Shown here in pieces: positions 1 to 9,559 of a stretch of 64,000 nucleotides of DNA (positions are counted from its first letter, which is position 1; every line of letters begins with the position of its first letter). The position numbers and the translations under genes are program-made. The stretch comes from Drosophila persimilis (lineage: Eukaryota > Arthropoda > Insecta > Diptera > Drosophilidae). Under the pieces are notes generated by a model. The model had not been told where the DNA came from, searched no databases, and saw nothing but the letters and a program-made list of their open reading frames with translations. The DNA lies in assembly GCF_003286085.1 (NCBI RefSeq), contig NW_020825340.1, forward strand, positions 620,001 through 684,000, given 5' to 3'.

Positions 1-143
1 AATAGCTCAACGCTCATTACAGGGCAACACACAACTCGTTAGCACCTAATTGTGATAACTACCGGAGCGTGCAGTGCAAACCTAAGTCAAAACTCCACAA
101 AGGATATTTTTAAAAGTCAAACAAACAATATACAAAAATAAAC

Positions 144-562
144 ATGCAGTCCATCAAAGTTTGTGTCCTGGCATTGTGCGCTTTTGTCCTTGCGGCCTCG
201 GTCAGTGCAGCTCCCTTGGATGACTCGAAACAGGCCACAATTCTTCGCTACGACAACGACAACATTGGCACCGATGGCTACAACTTTGGGTGAGAGTTTT
301 GAGAAGACACTTCATGGATGGAGAACACCTGGAATAGATTTTCTTACATCCCTTTTTCCTCCCTGATTTCAGCTATGAGACCAGCGATGGTGTTACACGC
401 CAGGAGCAGGCTGAGCTGAAGAACGCCGGCACCGATCATGAAGCTCTCAGCGTGCGGGGATCCGTCAGCTGGGTGGCGCCCGATGGCCAGACCTACACCC
501 TCCACTACATTGCCGATGAGAATGGCTTCCAGCCCCAGGGCGACCATCTGCCCCACAATTAA
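144..562 (+). CDS. RR-1 larval/adult cuticle protein (Lcp65A family), copy A
   Basis: Two exons, 144-289 and 373-562, give 111 residues. Exon 1 encodes a signal peptide (MQSIKVCVLALCAFVLAASVS) ending near an Ala-Ala-Pro motif, a typical cleavage point in this family. Exon 2 encodes the Rebers-Riddiford RR-1 chitin-binding core: YETSDG, then GSVSWVAPDGQTYTLHYIADENGFQPQG and the terminal HLP motif. The intron splits a Gly codon (donor GTGAGA, acceptor TTTCAG), the same position as in the five neighbouring paralogues. The mature protein would be secreted by epidermis and bind chitin in soft cuticle. The N-terminus is different from the MKFLIVFVAL type of the next genes, so this is an older paralogue. 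Its TATA box is not clearly visible and may lie left of the window. I cannot assign it to a specific named Lcp65A or Acp65A gene. Confidence 0.9.
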
Positions 563-2176
563 AATGATAAATGTGGCACATTTTGTGGCCTACGCTTAAA
601 CAGTATTTGTTTTTTTTTTGTAAAATATATAAATATCCTAATAATATGTATTATCAGCCAGGCTCCGTTTTTCACATTCACAAAAGTTTTCCGATTTACT
701 TTTGAATACACATAAATTGGGGCTCCCGTTTTCGCATTCCACAAGACTTATTCGATTTCAAAACGAAAAAATTTTCGTTGTATAAAATGCCGTTTACAAC
801 GAAACGAACCTTAATTGCAAAAGGAAAAAAATAGACGACTTATTGATGCATTAACATAAACTTGACACCTATATCATTGTAATTTAACTTTAGCTTTCTT
901 CAAATTTGGCTCGGAAAAAATTGGCCAGGGTAACAACATTTTTCGTTTTGGTGCAAATAGCAAAAATATGTGAAAACTGGAGAACCTTTAAACGAAAACG
1001 AAAAACGAAGCCTGCCTGAATATTAATTTTAAGGTTTTATGACGTCAATGTGAGTGAAGGAACTGGATCAAAGAAGTTCTTAAAATGATCAGCGTTTCTT
1101 CAACCCGGATCAATGTGAATGCTATGCAAATCTTAAGATTCGTTTTCTTTTTGTGTGGAATAATATCCATAACATGTTTGGAGCATAATGAAAAGAAAAG
1201 TATGACACAAAAGAAGTTTTGGGCTTCTGTATGGCTTTGATATATTTCTCCCTATATTCTCCATACGCCCCGTTGGACATAGGCTAGCAGGTATCGTTGT
1301 CTCGTCCGGATGACCTTCGTATGGCTGAAATTTGCAAATTTTTGGCACGTTGAAACTTGTTTGGGTTTTTGTTTTCTTTGTAATTAATACATAATTAAAG
1401 CCGCGCATATGGAAATATGTGCGAGCGATCTGGCCACGAATGAAAACGAAGTTTCTGAAGGTTAATTTCTGGCGCTGATTTAAATTTCATGCGGTGCTAA
1501 TGAAATTTGGAAGATGCCAGCCAGAAATACACACACAAAGCACACACCACACAGTCCAACCAACAATCGCATTAATATGCATGAAATAAAAAGTGACAAT
1601 GATCAAACTAGTTTGGGATAAGCCGATTCCGATGCCGATCCGATCAATCGCTCGTACTGACTTCTGCTTCTTTATTTAATGATGCTGCCGCTGACGTATG
1701 TAGTTGCCATGCCCAATTGCGGGTTGAGTATGATCTGCATAAATGTGTGATCAATTTACATATCTATTATCATGGAACTTCTGCTGACCAGCCGCTTACA
1801 TTTTGCACGCTTTTCCCTTATGCGGCTGCCCGGAATTGTGTGGGTTTGAATGTTCTGCAGGCTTGAATGTTCATCTTTTTACATTGTAATTGAAATCTGT
1901 TTTTGAATTCCTTATTAGGGGTACACCTTCCTATCGAAGAAAATTTCAAATTCTTCACACAAGTGTAAGGTGTTCAAAAAGTGATTTGTTTCTTGATAAA
2001 AGGATACCTTACTTTCTTCATTATTATTATATAAAATATAATATAGTATATGTTATATTGTTCCCTTGAATGCAGATGCCCTCTCGCCCACTGAGAATGG
2101 AGACCAAGAGCACAGCTTGGCTTGCATTTACCCCAAGTATTCAGCTCTCTTGGTAGATCAAATCTATTATGTTTGG
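563..2176. other. Intergenic stretch between cuticle genes A and B
   Basis: AT-rich spacer of about 1.6 kb. It includes the 3' UTR of gene A. I see no credible coding frame, RNA gene or recognisable mobile element here; the short open frames lack codon structure and homology I recognise. Confidence 0.6.
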
Positions 2177-2180
2177 TACG

Positions 2181-2270
2181 TGTTTGACTAGTTCCGCTGC
2201 CGCATATTAAATAATAGCAACATATTTATCTCTATAAAAGAGTAGACCTAGTCATAGTTGAGTATCATTC
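2181..2270 (+). promoter_or_regulatory. Promoter of cuticle gene B
   Basis: A TATA box (TATAAAAG) lies at 2233-2240, and an initiator-like TATCATTC at 2263-2270 sits about 30 bp downstream. A 14-base element, TGTTTGACTAGTTC, starts at 2181, 52 bp before the TATA box. The same element at the same distance precedes genes E and F, and a variant precedes gene C, so it is a shared cis-element of this subgroup. Confidence 0.75.
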
Positions 2271-2309
2271 GAGAACCGAAGACCAAACAACAAACAACCA
2301 ACAATCACC

Positions 2310-2675
2310 ATGAAGTTCCTCATTGTCTTCGTTGCCCTCTTCGCCGTGGCTCTTGCCGCTCCTGCCGATGATGTGACTGTCCTCCGCCAGATTTCCGAAG
2401 TCGGACCCGAGAGCTTCAGCAATGCGTAAGTTATTCAAGTTCAGCATCAAGGATCGACTCTAATCTTTATCTATTTGGATAGCTACGAGACCAGTGATGG
2501 AACATCCGTCCAGTCCGAGGGACAGCTGAAGAACATTGGAGCCGAGAACGAAGGCATCGTCTCCAGAGGCTCGTACAAGTTTGTGGCCGATGATGGACAG
2601 ACCTACACCGTCAACTGGGTCGCCGATGAGAACGGTTTCCAGCCCTCCGGCGCTCATCTGCCAGTTGCCAATTAA
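2310..2675 (+). CDS. RR-1 cuticle protein (Lcp65A family), copy B
   Basis: Exons 2310-2425 and 2483-2675 give 102 residues. The protein starts MKFLIVFVALFAVALAAP, a compact signal peptide with probable cleavage after Ala-Ala. A short acidic linker (DDVTVLRQISEVGPESFSNA) follows, then the RR-1 chitin-binding domain with YETSDGTSVQSEGQLKNIG, GSYKFVADDGQTYTVNWVAD and ENGFQPSGAHLP. The intron (57 bp, GTAAGT...ATAG) interrupts an Ala codon just before the conserved Tyr-Glu-Thr. The polyadenylation signal is probably the ATTAAA near 2799. The gene has a near-identical twin at 8231-8596 (copy F). It most resembles the Lcp65Ab/Ag-type larval cuticle genes, but orthology cannot be fixed by eye. Confidence 0.93.
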
Positions 2676-2889
2676 GTTAATCCACAGAAGTCAACTTTGA
2701 TTCAGTCCCCTGTTAATATCCCCAAAAAATATCCCAAAAGCGATCTAGTCTTCTCGATCCAGTTCGAAAGGATGAAAGTCCAAGTCAATTGTTGAATATT
2801 AAAGAAAATAATGAGTACCTAACATATGATTATATTCAATTTCAATGTACAACAAGGTTGGTGGAGGGATGGACTCAAAACAGCTAAAC

Positions 2890-3588
2890 ATAAGGCACTC
2901 CTTCAGGCTCCCAACCCATTGCAGCCTCTTCCAAGCGGAAGTTATTGCAATATGGGAAGCTCTGAACCGCCTTCAAGCAGTTACCTTCGTGGCAAATCGA
3001 AATAATATCTAAAGCGACAGCAGAGCTGCGATCAAATCGCTTATTGCGGCAGACTGCCGAAAATTTCTTTAAGAGAAGGCTCAGCAATTTTCTATCATCC
3101 TTCGTTGGGTTCCGGGTCACCAGCACATTGAAAGTAGGACATAGCAGACGTGCTGCCCAGATCTCCAAGACATAGAGGAGATTCGTATGTGCATGGCCAT
3201 CTGTAGGTTTATCATAAAAGAGCGATAAGGCGACTCACAGAAAATATTTGGCAGCTTGCGCCACAATGTCGAATAAGTCGGCCAACATGTCGGCACCTCT
3301 GAGCTCTGCAAGATGGGCAGAAAAAGGTGCAGCAAGTCGCCCGTTCCCTCAAAGAACATTACGCAAATTGGCACCCACGCAAATAGGCTGGGAGCCCCAT
3401 GTAATGATTTTGTCCGTAGCTGTAGAGACGAGGAAGAGGAGGAGACGGTGGAACAGCTGTTCTGCTCCTGTACAGCTCTCAGCACAAGGCTACAACACTT
3501 GGGGTTGCCCTTCATAACTTTCAGAAAAGTTTTACAAATGAATTGGCTAGGCACTTTTCGCAGAGCTTTGTCTGACAACGAATACTAG
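2890..3588 (+). mobile_element. Degraded Jockey-clade non-LTR retrotransposon, RNase H and 3' end
   Basis: The + strand reads an RNase H-like segment from about 2902: a FRLPTHCSLFQAEVIAIWEA block, then SDSRAAIKSL, then ILRWVPGHQHIE. In-frame stops interrupt it. After a frameshift, 3313-3588 shows the typical C-terminal cysteine motif of Jockey-like ORF2 proteins (APCNDFVRSCRDEEEEETVE followed by CSC) and ends SDNEY-stop. The usual His of this motif is replaced by Gln (VEQLF). An A-rich tract at about 3936-3972 could be the poly(A) tail of the element. It is non-functional. The first ~130 bp were carried along when gene B was duplicated (8811-8943). Confidence 0.75.
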
Positions 3589-4274
3589 TTTCTAGTTTAG
3601 ATATCCAGACCCAAAAGCAAAGCATCTTATTTATTGATAACCGTATTGTTTATTGAACCACGTCAAGGCACGTTTTCTTTTTGTTGCGGGAAAAATGTTT
3701 CTAAAAGAAAAACTTATGATTTGAGCTGCCAGCTTAAGTTCCTTGGTTCCTGGACCTTGAACGCTTTTTACACGACACTTAGCTCACATTATCTTTTGGT
3801 CTATAAGGTTTTCTGATATCGCATACGGGCATATCCCGATATATGTATCGCGATATGGCTCTAAAAGTATGTAGCGCTAAAGCCACTAAAGCTCTTACAA
3901 AAATCACGGAGTGTTACTAATTAATGTTATTTAACTTTCACAAAAAAAAAAACAAAAAAAAAAAAAACAAAGAGTCTGCTTAGTAATTCTTTTGGTTCTG
4001 TTATAGGCTGTTTTTTTTAAAGTGCAAAATGGTTTATAATTATGAGGCACAGACCTCTAAATAACCACCTACTTTTTAAACTGAATCAGATTTTGTATAT
4101 ATGTATATTGAATTCAATTTGAAACAGTGCCCTGGCAGCACAACAGCAGCGGACCATCTGCCTCAAAGTCATGGCGGGAAATGGTTTTATGCAAACATAG
4201 TATCACAGACTAGACTATTAACGACTCAGCCCTAACCCAAAACCAATATCACATTTTTTTTACATTATGCTTTT
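3589..4274. other. Retrotransposon 3' region and AT-rich spacer
   Basis: This holds the likely 3' UTR of the retrotransposon relic, the A-rich tract at 3936-3972, and an AT-rich spacer up to the promoter of gene C. No gene is seen. Confidence 0.5.
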
Positions 4275-4278
4275 GACA

Positions 4279-4366
4279 TGTTTAACCAGTTCGGCAGCGA
4301 TTTGAATAATCGCAAAGAGCTTGCGAACTATAAAAGGGTTCGAGCAACCATCAGTTGGTACCATTC
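4279..4366 (+). promoter_or_regulatory. Promoter of cuticle gene C
   Basis: The TATA box TATAAAAG is at 4329-4336 and a TACCATTC initiator-like site at 4359-4366, aligned with the TATCATTC site of gene B. A diverged copy of the shared upstream element (TGTTTAACCAGTTC) starts at 4279. Confidence 0.7.
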
Positions 4367-4420
4367 GTCGCAATCTGTTCGAGAACCGCAGACCAAAACC
4401 ACCAACAACCAACAATCATC

Positions 4421-4796
4421 ATGAAGTTCCTCATTGTCTTCGTTGCCCTCTTCGCCGTGGCCCTCGCCGCTCCATCCGGAGATGTGACCATCCTCCGCTC
4501 TGAGTCGGATGTTGGACCCGAAAACTTCAGCTATGCGTAAGTCCTTAATACAAATCAACATCAAGGATCAGCTCTAACTATGACTCAATTTGGATAGATT
4601 CGAGACCAGCGACGGAACTGCCGCCCAGGAATCGGGAGTCCTGAAGAACGCCGGCTCCGAGCAGGAGGCCATCGCAGTCCAGGGCTCCTACAAGTTCATT
4701 GGTGATGATGGCGTCACCTACGAGGTCACCTACATCGCTGATGAGAACGGTTTCCAGCCCTCGGGCGCTCATCTGCCCGTGGCCCCTGAGGCTTAA
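4421..4796 (+). CDS. RR-1 cuticle protein (Lcp65A family), copy C
   Basis: Exons 4421-4536 and 4598-4796 give 104 residues. The signal peptide is the same MKFLIVFVALFAVALAAP as in gene B. The linker SGDVTILRSESDVGPENFSY precedes an RR-1 domain with FETSDGTAAQESGVLKNAG, GSYKFIGDDGVTYEVTYIAD and ENGFQPSGAHLP; the C-terminus is VAPEA. The intron is 61 bp with donor GTAAGT and acceptor GATAG. A polyadenylation signal AATAAA lies at 4950-4955. The predicted role is a secreted, chitin-binding component of flexible cuticle. The protein is identical to copy E at 6686-7061, which points to recent duplication or gene conversion. Confidence 0.93.
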
Positions 4797-4955
4797 GTTG
4801 AGTTGCTTCCTTCGCAAGCAGCTTTAAAGCCATCCAAGTCCCTTGTTACCTTCCCCAAAAACTTCCTCAACCCCGATTTTCGAATCCTTATTTTAAAGGA
4901 AAGAAATCTAAGCAAAAGACCCACATTTTTTTTTTTGAATTTGTTGAATAATAAA

Positions 4956-5640
4956 GAAAACTGAGTACCTAAACTTAACAGAATGGTTATTTTTAATCAA
5001 TTGGAAATCTAGAAAAGGAATAGATCTGTATAAAATATGGATCTGATATTTGATCAAAACTATTTATATTGCACTATGATAAATTGATGTTGAAGCTACT
5101 AAATAATAGTACGAGTGTCGTGGCGAAAGAAGTGAGTTTCAGAACGTCTGGGAACGGTCGGGTGATTGACTACTAATTGATTTTAATACTAAATAAAATA
5201 CATGAACATCTATTCAGTCTTTCGATGATAATATGAGAAATGACAATGGCAGAAACACAATGCACGACGAGCAATAGCAAAAGCTAACATAAAAGACTGT
5301 CGACTAGAGAACACCCTTGTTTTTAAAGTTCTTAGTTACAATCTTCTATTGGATTCATGGATGGGATATTCTAAGTGTGGTATTTATTTAATAGAATATG
5401 TACACATTATACAGAGATGATGACATAGAATGCAGAGGCTTTTAAAGAGCATTTGTTACATATACTCTCCCTAGCCGATTGCACCCTGATGATGGGTATG
5501 CAATGTGTTAATCTGTAATTAAAATGTGTTTTATTGAATTTTTCATTATTCTTGATTCGCTTTCTTTTGTTTTTATTACTATTCGTACGAGTATTTTTGC
5601 ATTTTTTGCCGATGAGGACATTATCTAGAAGTTCTGACGA
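4956..5640. other. Intergenic spacer between genes C and D
   Basis: AT-rich DNA with no coding frame or repeat that I recognise. Confidence 0.5.
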
Positions 5641-5653
5641 TCCGCCGCCGCCG

Positions 5654-5689
5654 TATAAAAGGGCCCGAGCAATCGATCAACAGCTCAGT
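5654..5689 (+). promoter_or_regulatory. Promoter of cuticle gene D
   Basis: TATAAAAG at 5654-5661 is followed 31 bp later by a consensus initiator TCAGT at 5685-5689. The 14-base upstream element shared by genes B, C, E and F is absent. Confidence 0.7.
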
Positions 5690-5721
5690 AAAGTGCAGCT
5701 AAGTGTGAAGTGTGACTGAAA

Positions 5722-6116
5722 ATGCTTTCCCATTCTACGTGTCTAATTTTATTGCTGACAGCAGGTGTCTGCCTGGCCCTCCCAGCCGGAGACGATGCCC
5801 AGGCGGAGACCCTGAAGCTGGAGAGCGAGAACAATGGCGTGGACAAGTATTCCTTCGCGTGGGTATAGCTACATGGGAGGTGTGTTTGAGTCAATCAGCT
5901 AATTGTGGACTTTCTTTAATGGACTTTAGCTACGAGACCAGCAATGGCATCTCACGGACTGAGGAGGGCGTTGTAAAGCCCGGCGCCACCGAGGATGATG
6001 GCGCGATCTCTGTGACGGGCACCACCAGCTGGTCGGCCCCTGATGGCAAGAAATACGAGATTAGCTTCACGGCCGACGAGACTGGCTATCATCCAAAGTT
6101 CCGACTGGTGGCCTAG
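5722..6116 (+). CDS. Divergent RR-1-like cuticle protein, copy D
   Basis: Exons 5722-5858 and 5930-6116 give 107 residues. The signal peptide is MLSHSTCLILLLTAGVCLAL. The linker contains AETLKLESENNGVDKYSF. Exon 2 has YETSNGISRTEEG, TTSWSAPDGKKYEISFTAD and ETGYHPKF, then ends at RLVA. The chitin-binding core is complete, but the usual Gly-x-His-Leu-Pro ending is missing. The intron has the family position; its donor is GTGGGT rather than GTAAGT. A polyadenylation signal AATAAA is at 6154-6159. It lies between the identical genes C and E, yet is clearly a different lineage in both protein and promoter. It may correspond to one of the Cpr65A/Acp65A single genes of D. melanogaster, which I cannot specify. 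Confidence 0.9.
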
Positions 6117-6540
6117 GATTAGGACTTGCTGTAGCCATCGCTAGTTTAAGCTGAATAAAGCGAGCATTCCCAAAAACCCAAAAATAATTTTTTCCATCGG
6201 TTTTAGCTGTGAGAGTATCAAAGCTGAAACAACAGAATCCACACGTTTTAAAATATCTTTGGCTCTTCTCTGACGTCATTGGGACTACTTTGTGCGAAGC
6301 TTTGTTACAGATTTATTGAAAGTTAAAAAAAAATGCTAGGCAAATAAAAAAAGTGTTTGTAAATTTAAATAATGAAATATTTATGTGTTTCGATTCTTTT
6401 CAAGTTGACTTTTCAGCATAGCATATATTAAAACTTCGTATTAGGCTCTTAAACGACCAAACTCCAAGCAAAAATGAATACCCAAAACCAGACACATCAC
6501 ATTAACATTGACTTTGCCGATTATGTTTTGGACTCGGACA

Positions 6541-6631
6541 TGTTTGACTAGTTCGACCGCCGCACTTTGAATAATCGCGAAGAGCTTGCGAACTATAAAA
6601 GGGTTCGAGCAGCCATCAGTTGGTACCATTC
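6541..6631 (+). promoter_or_regulatory. Promoter of cuticle gene E
   Basis: The shared element TGTTTGACTAGTTC starts at 6541, TATAAAAG is at 6594-6601, and the TACCATTC initiator-like site is at 6624-6631. The spacing matches genes B and F. Confidence 0.72.
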
Positions 6632-6685
6632 GTCGCAATCTGTTCGAGAACCGCAGACCAAAACCACCAACAACCAACAATCAAC

Positions 6686-7061
6686 ATGAAGTTCCTCATT
6701 GTCTTCGTTGCCCTCTTCGCCGTGGCCCTCGCCGCTCCATCCGGAGATGTGACCATCCTCCGCTCTGAGTCGGATGTTGGACCCGAAAACTTCAGCTATG
6801 CGTAAGTCCTTAATACAAATCAACATCAAGGATCAGCTCTAACTATGACTCAATTTGGATAGATTCGAGACCAGCGACGGAACTGCCGCCCAGGAATCGG
6901 GAGTCCTGAAGAACGCCGGCTCCGAGCAGGAGGCCATCGCAGTCCAGGGCTCCTACAAGTTCATTGGTGATGATGGCGTCACCTACGAGGTCACCTACAT
7001 CGCTGATGAGAACGGTTTCCAGCCCTCGGGCGCTCATCTGCCCGTGGCCCCTGAGGCTTAA
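6686..7061 (+). CDS. RR-1 cuticle protein (Lcp65A family), copy E
   Basis: Exons 6686-6801 and 6863-7061 give 104 residues, identical in protein sequence to copy C. The signal peptide, linker and RR-1 motifs (FETSDGTAAQESGVLKNAG, GSYKFIGDDGVTYEVTYIAD, ENGFQPSGAHLP) are unchanged, and the intron matches as well. Only the base pair context just before the ATG and the 3' UTR differ from copy C. The polyadenylation signal is probably ATTAAA near 7187. The intact promoter and frame indicate a functional gene. It adds dosage of the same secreted cuticle protein unless the two copies differ in expression through their diverged upstream and downstream flanks. Confidence 0.93.
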
Positions 7062-7419
7062 GTTGAGTTGCTTCCTTCGCAAGCAGCTTGAAAGCCATCG
7101 AGTCCCTTGTTACTTTCCCCAGACCGATTTCCCAAACCTTTTATTCAAAAGGAAAAGGATCTTAGTCAAAAGCCCTAGTTTGTTAAATATTAAAGAAAAA
7201 TGAGTACATAAACAAATTTGTTTCGCAATTACACTTCCTCCAGAAACTATATAAAATAGTGTGGCACCACGGATGAAATATTACAGCTAGATAATGTCTA
7301 TATGGGTTTGGCTTTTAAAGCTGATCTACTATATTGAAAGTTGAAATCTATACATATAACGAGGGGGAACGTTGTGATTCGCAGCTACGGTCGCGATACT
7401 CGAGACTTAGTCTGTATGG

Positions 7420-8005
7420 CTCCTCTCCACATTGCACAACGAAGAGTATTTCAGAGAGACACGGAAAATGAGTAAGCACGTGGACGGTTTTACGTAGCCA
7501 CTGCAAATTTGTTTGTTTCTTCTGGCTATATTAATAATGCGATCTGATCTAGATATAGAATAAATATAATATAATAATATAGAATCTGTGGATGCCACAG
7601 ATTTGCGTTCTTTATGGGGGCGGGGCAAAATTTTGAATTTTACAAGCGATCTTATAGATCTTATAGATCTCTGAGAACTTGGCGTCAAAAAAGGTGGAGG
7701 GACAGACGGACAGATAGACATGGCTGATACTTGATGCTGATCAAGAAGATACACTACTGGTCAATATAATAAGTACATATGTATCTTGCTAATTTTTTAT
7801 GGAATAGCTCGAATTTTTTTGAATATATGAATGCCAATTGTTTATTTTTGGAAAGGTTACAGTCTTGTCAAATGTTTAAATAAAAAATTTAAGTGAGAAA
7901 CAGTCTTTATTTAATTTCATGAATACATTTTGTATATACTATACGGGTTCGGAAACGCTTCCTTCTGGGCGTTACACACGTCCACTTTCCCACAAATTTA
8001 ATATA
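7420..8005. repeat. Dispersed repeat copy upstream of gene F, split by an insertion
   Basis: Sequence from about 7420 to 7750 resembles 9560-9850: both have an ATGAGTA...CGTGGA block, then GTAGCC, then a GGCTATA...AATAATG block. The end TGATGCTGATCAAGAAGATA stops at 7750. Its natural continuation (TATACTATACGG, GGAAACGCTTCCTTCTGG) resumes at about 7931. The uninterrupted junction is seen at 8961-9010. I do not recognise the family; Helitron/DINE-like relics are possible. Confidence 0.5.
7751..7930. mobile_element. Possible small insertion inside the dispersed repeat
   Basis: About 180 bp separates two parts of a repeat that are contiguous at 8961-9010. It begins CACTACTGGTCAAT directly after TA. 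This resembles Tc1/mariner-type termini and TA targeting, but I do not find a matching inverted end on the right. The identity is therefore uncertain. Confidence 0.3.
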
Positions 8006-8101
8006 TCCAATTTTATATACAAAATATATATGTATACTCAAAATTAATATTTTCCGTGTATTCAGCTCTATTCGTAGATCAAATCTATTATATTTGGTAC
8101 A

Positions 8102-8191
8102 TGTTTGACTAGTTCCGCTGCTGCATATTAAATAATAGCGACATATTTGTCTCTATAAAAGAGTAGACCTAGCCATAGTTGAGTATCATTC
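8102..8191 (+). promoter_or_regulatory. Promoter of cuticle gene F
   Basis: The shared element TGTTTGACTAGTTC begins at 8102, TATAAAAG is at 8154-8161 and TATCATTC at 8184-8191, all conserved with gene B. Confidence 0.72.
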
Positions 8192-8230
8192 GAGAACCGA
8201 AGACCAAACAGCAAACAACCAACAATCACC

Positions 8231-8596
8231 ATGAAGTTCCTCATTGTCTTCGTTGCCCTCTTCGCCGTGGTTCTTGCCGCTCCTGCCGATGATGTGACTG
8301 TCCTCCGCCAGATTTCCGAAGTCGGACCCGAGAGCTTCAGCAATGTGTAAGTTATTCAAGTTCAGCATCAAGGATCGACTCTAATCTTTATCTATTTGGA
8401 TAGCTACGAGACCAGTGATGGAACATCCGTCCAGTCCGAGGGACAGCTGAAGAACATTGGAGCCGAGAACGAAGGCATCGTCTCCAGAGGCTCGTACAAG
8501 TTTGTGGCCGATGATGGACAGACCTACACCGTCAACTGGGTCGCCGATGAGAACGGTTTCCAGCCCTCCGGCGCTCATCTGCCAGTTGCCAATTAA
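8231..8596 (+). CDS. RR-1 cuticle protein (Lcp65A family), copy F
   Basis: Exons 8231-8346 and 8404-8596 give 102 residues. It differs from copy B by Ala-to-Val in the signal peptide (VALFAVVLAAP) and by Val instead of Ala at the exon junction codon (GT before the intron instead of GC). The whole of exon 2, with the RR-1 chitin-binding domain, is identical in protein. Promoter and splice sites are intact, so the gene should be functional. It has been inserted among dispersed repeats, which flank it on both sides at 7420-8005 and 8951-9190. Confidence 0.92.
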
Positions 8597-8810
8597 GTTA
8601 ATCCACAGAAGTCAACTTTGATTCAGTCCCCTGTTAATATCCCCAAAAAATATCCCAAAAGCGATCTAGTCTTCTCGATCCAGTTCGAAAGGATGAAAGT
8701 CCAAGTCAATTGTTGAATATTAAAGAAAATAATGAGTACCTAACATATGATTATATTCAATTTCAATGTACAACAAGGTTGGTGGAGGGATCGACTCAAA
8801 ACAGCTAAAC

Positions 8811-8943
8811 ATAAGGCACTCCTTCAGGCTCCCAACCCATTGCAGCCTCTTCCAAGCGGAAGTTATTGCAATATGGGAAGCTCTGAACCGCCTTCAAGCA
8901 GTTACCTTCGTGGCAAATCGAAATAACATCTAAAGCGACAGCC
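8811..8943 (+). mobile_element. Truncated non-LTR retrotransposon fragment (duplicate of 2890-3022)
   Basis: Same RNase H start as at 2890 (FRLPTHCSLFQAEV region), carried in the gene B/F duplication and cut off at 8943. Confidence 0.7.
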
Positions 8944-8950
8944 AAACTAT

Positions 8951-9190
8951 TGATGCTGATTGATGCTGATCAAGAAGATATACTATACGGGGTCGGAAAC
9001 GCTTCCTTCTGGGGGTTACGCACGTCCACTTTCCCGACAAATTTAATATACCATTTTGAGTATCTTGTTTGTAGCTCACATAAAAACACGAAAAGCCCCG
9101 CACCGATTGATCTGAAATTTCAGTCTCAGAAAAGCCGCGGCAAGGGCAGTTGCTCCACGTTTATACCCGGTACTCAGTCAGTATAAATAT
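8951..9190. repeat. Dispersed repeat end (TGATGCTGATCAAGAAGATA family)
   Basis: It contains a duplicated TGATGCTGAT, then GGTCGGAAACGCTTCCTTCT, also seen at 7945-7966, then TTTATACCCGGTACTCAGTC near 9160. Such blocks are common in Drosophila intergenic DNA. The family name is not known to me. Confidence 0.5.
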
Positions 9191-9559
9191 ATGTAATCTT
9201 ATCTTACGTAATCGCCGGAATTGGTATCAGAGCCGATGTATTGCGATGTCTGCCGCAATCTGTCTCTCTCTGTTTGATTTTTGCTATCGCTGGGGGCTCT
9301 CTCTTTGAATTTAGCTGGCACTTGTCATGAGAGATGCCCAAAGAATACAGAGAAAGAGAGGAGCCACGACCGCTAAATAAGCTCTAATGCTAATGAATTA
9401 TGAGTGCTAATGAATTGTTTTATTCCAATTTTATAATATTCCATCTGTTTTCATTTTTTCTCTACTGTTTTTTATTCCTCTACAACTGTCTCTCTCTCGC
9501 ACTTCTCACAATAACAGCTATCTCACTCCCTTCCGACAGAGGCACACACATCATGATTA

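Larger units (their letters stand above)
2137..3022 (+). repeat. Direct duplication unit, copy 1 (carries cuticle gene B)
   Basis: About 886 bp is repeated almost identically at 8058-8943 (offset 5921). It covers the upstream promoter element, TATA box, both exons, intron, 3' UTR and the first ~130 bp of a retrotransposon fragment. Coding differences are confined to exon 1 (an Ala/Val change in the signal peptide and one at the exon junction); exon 2 is identical at protein level. Confidence 0.85.
4275..4820 (+). repeat. Direct duplication unit, copy 1 (carries cuticle gene C)
   Basis: This segment is repeated at about 6537-7085 (offset 2265 across the gene). Identity is almost complete from the TATA region through the stop codon and decays quickly in the 3' UTR, where one copy has small deletions. 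The two encoded proteins are identical. Confidence 0.85.
6537..7085 (+). repeat. Direct duplication unit, copy 2 (carries cuticle gene E)
   Basis: Second copy of the 4275-4820 unit, in the same orientation, with gene D between the two. Confidence 0.85.
8058..8943 (+). repeat. Direct duplication unit, copy 2 (carries cuticle gene F)
   Basis: Second copy of the 2137-3022 unit. It ends abruptly inside the retrotransposon RNase H fragment at 8943, where a different dispersed repeat begins. Confidence 0.85.
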
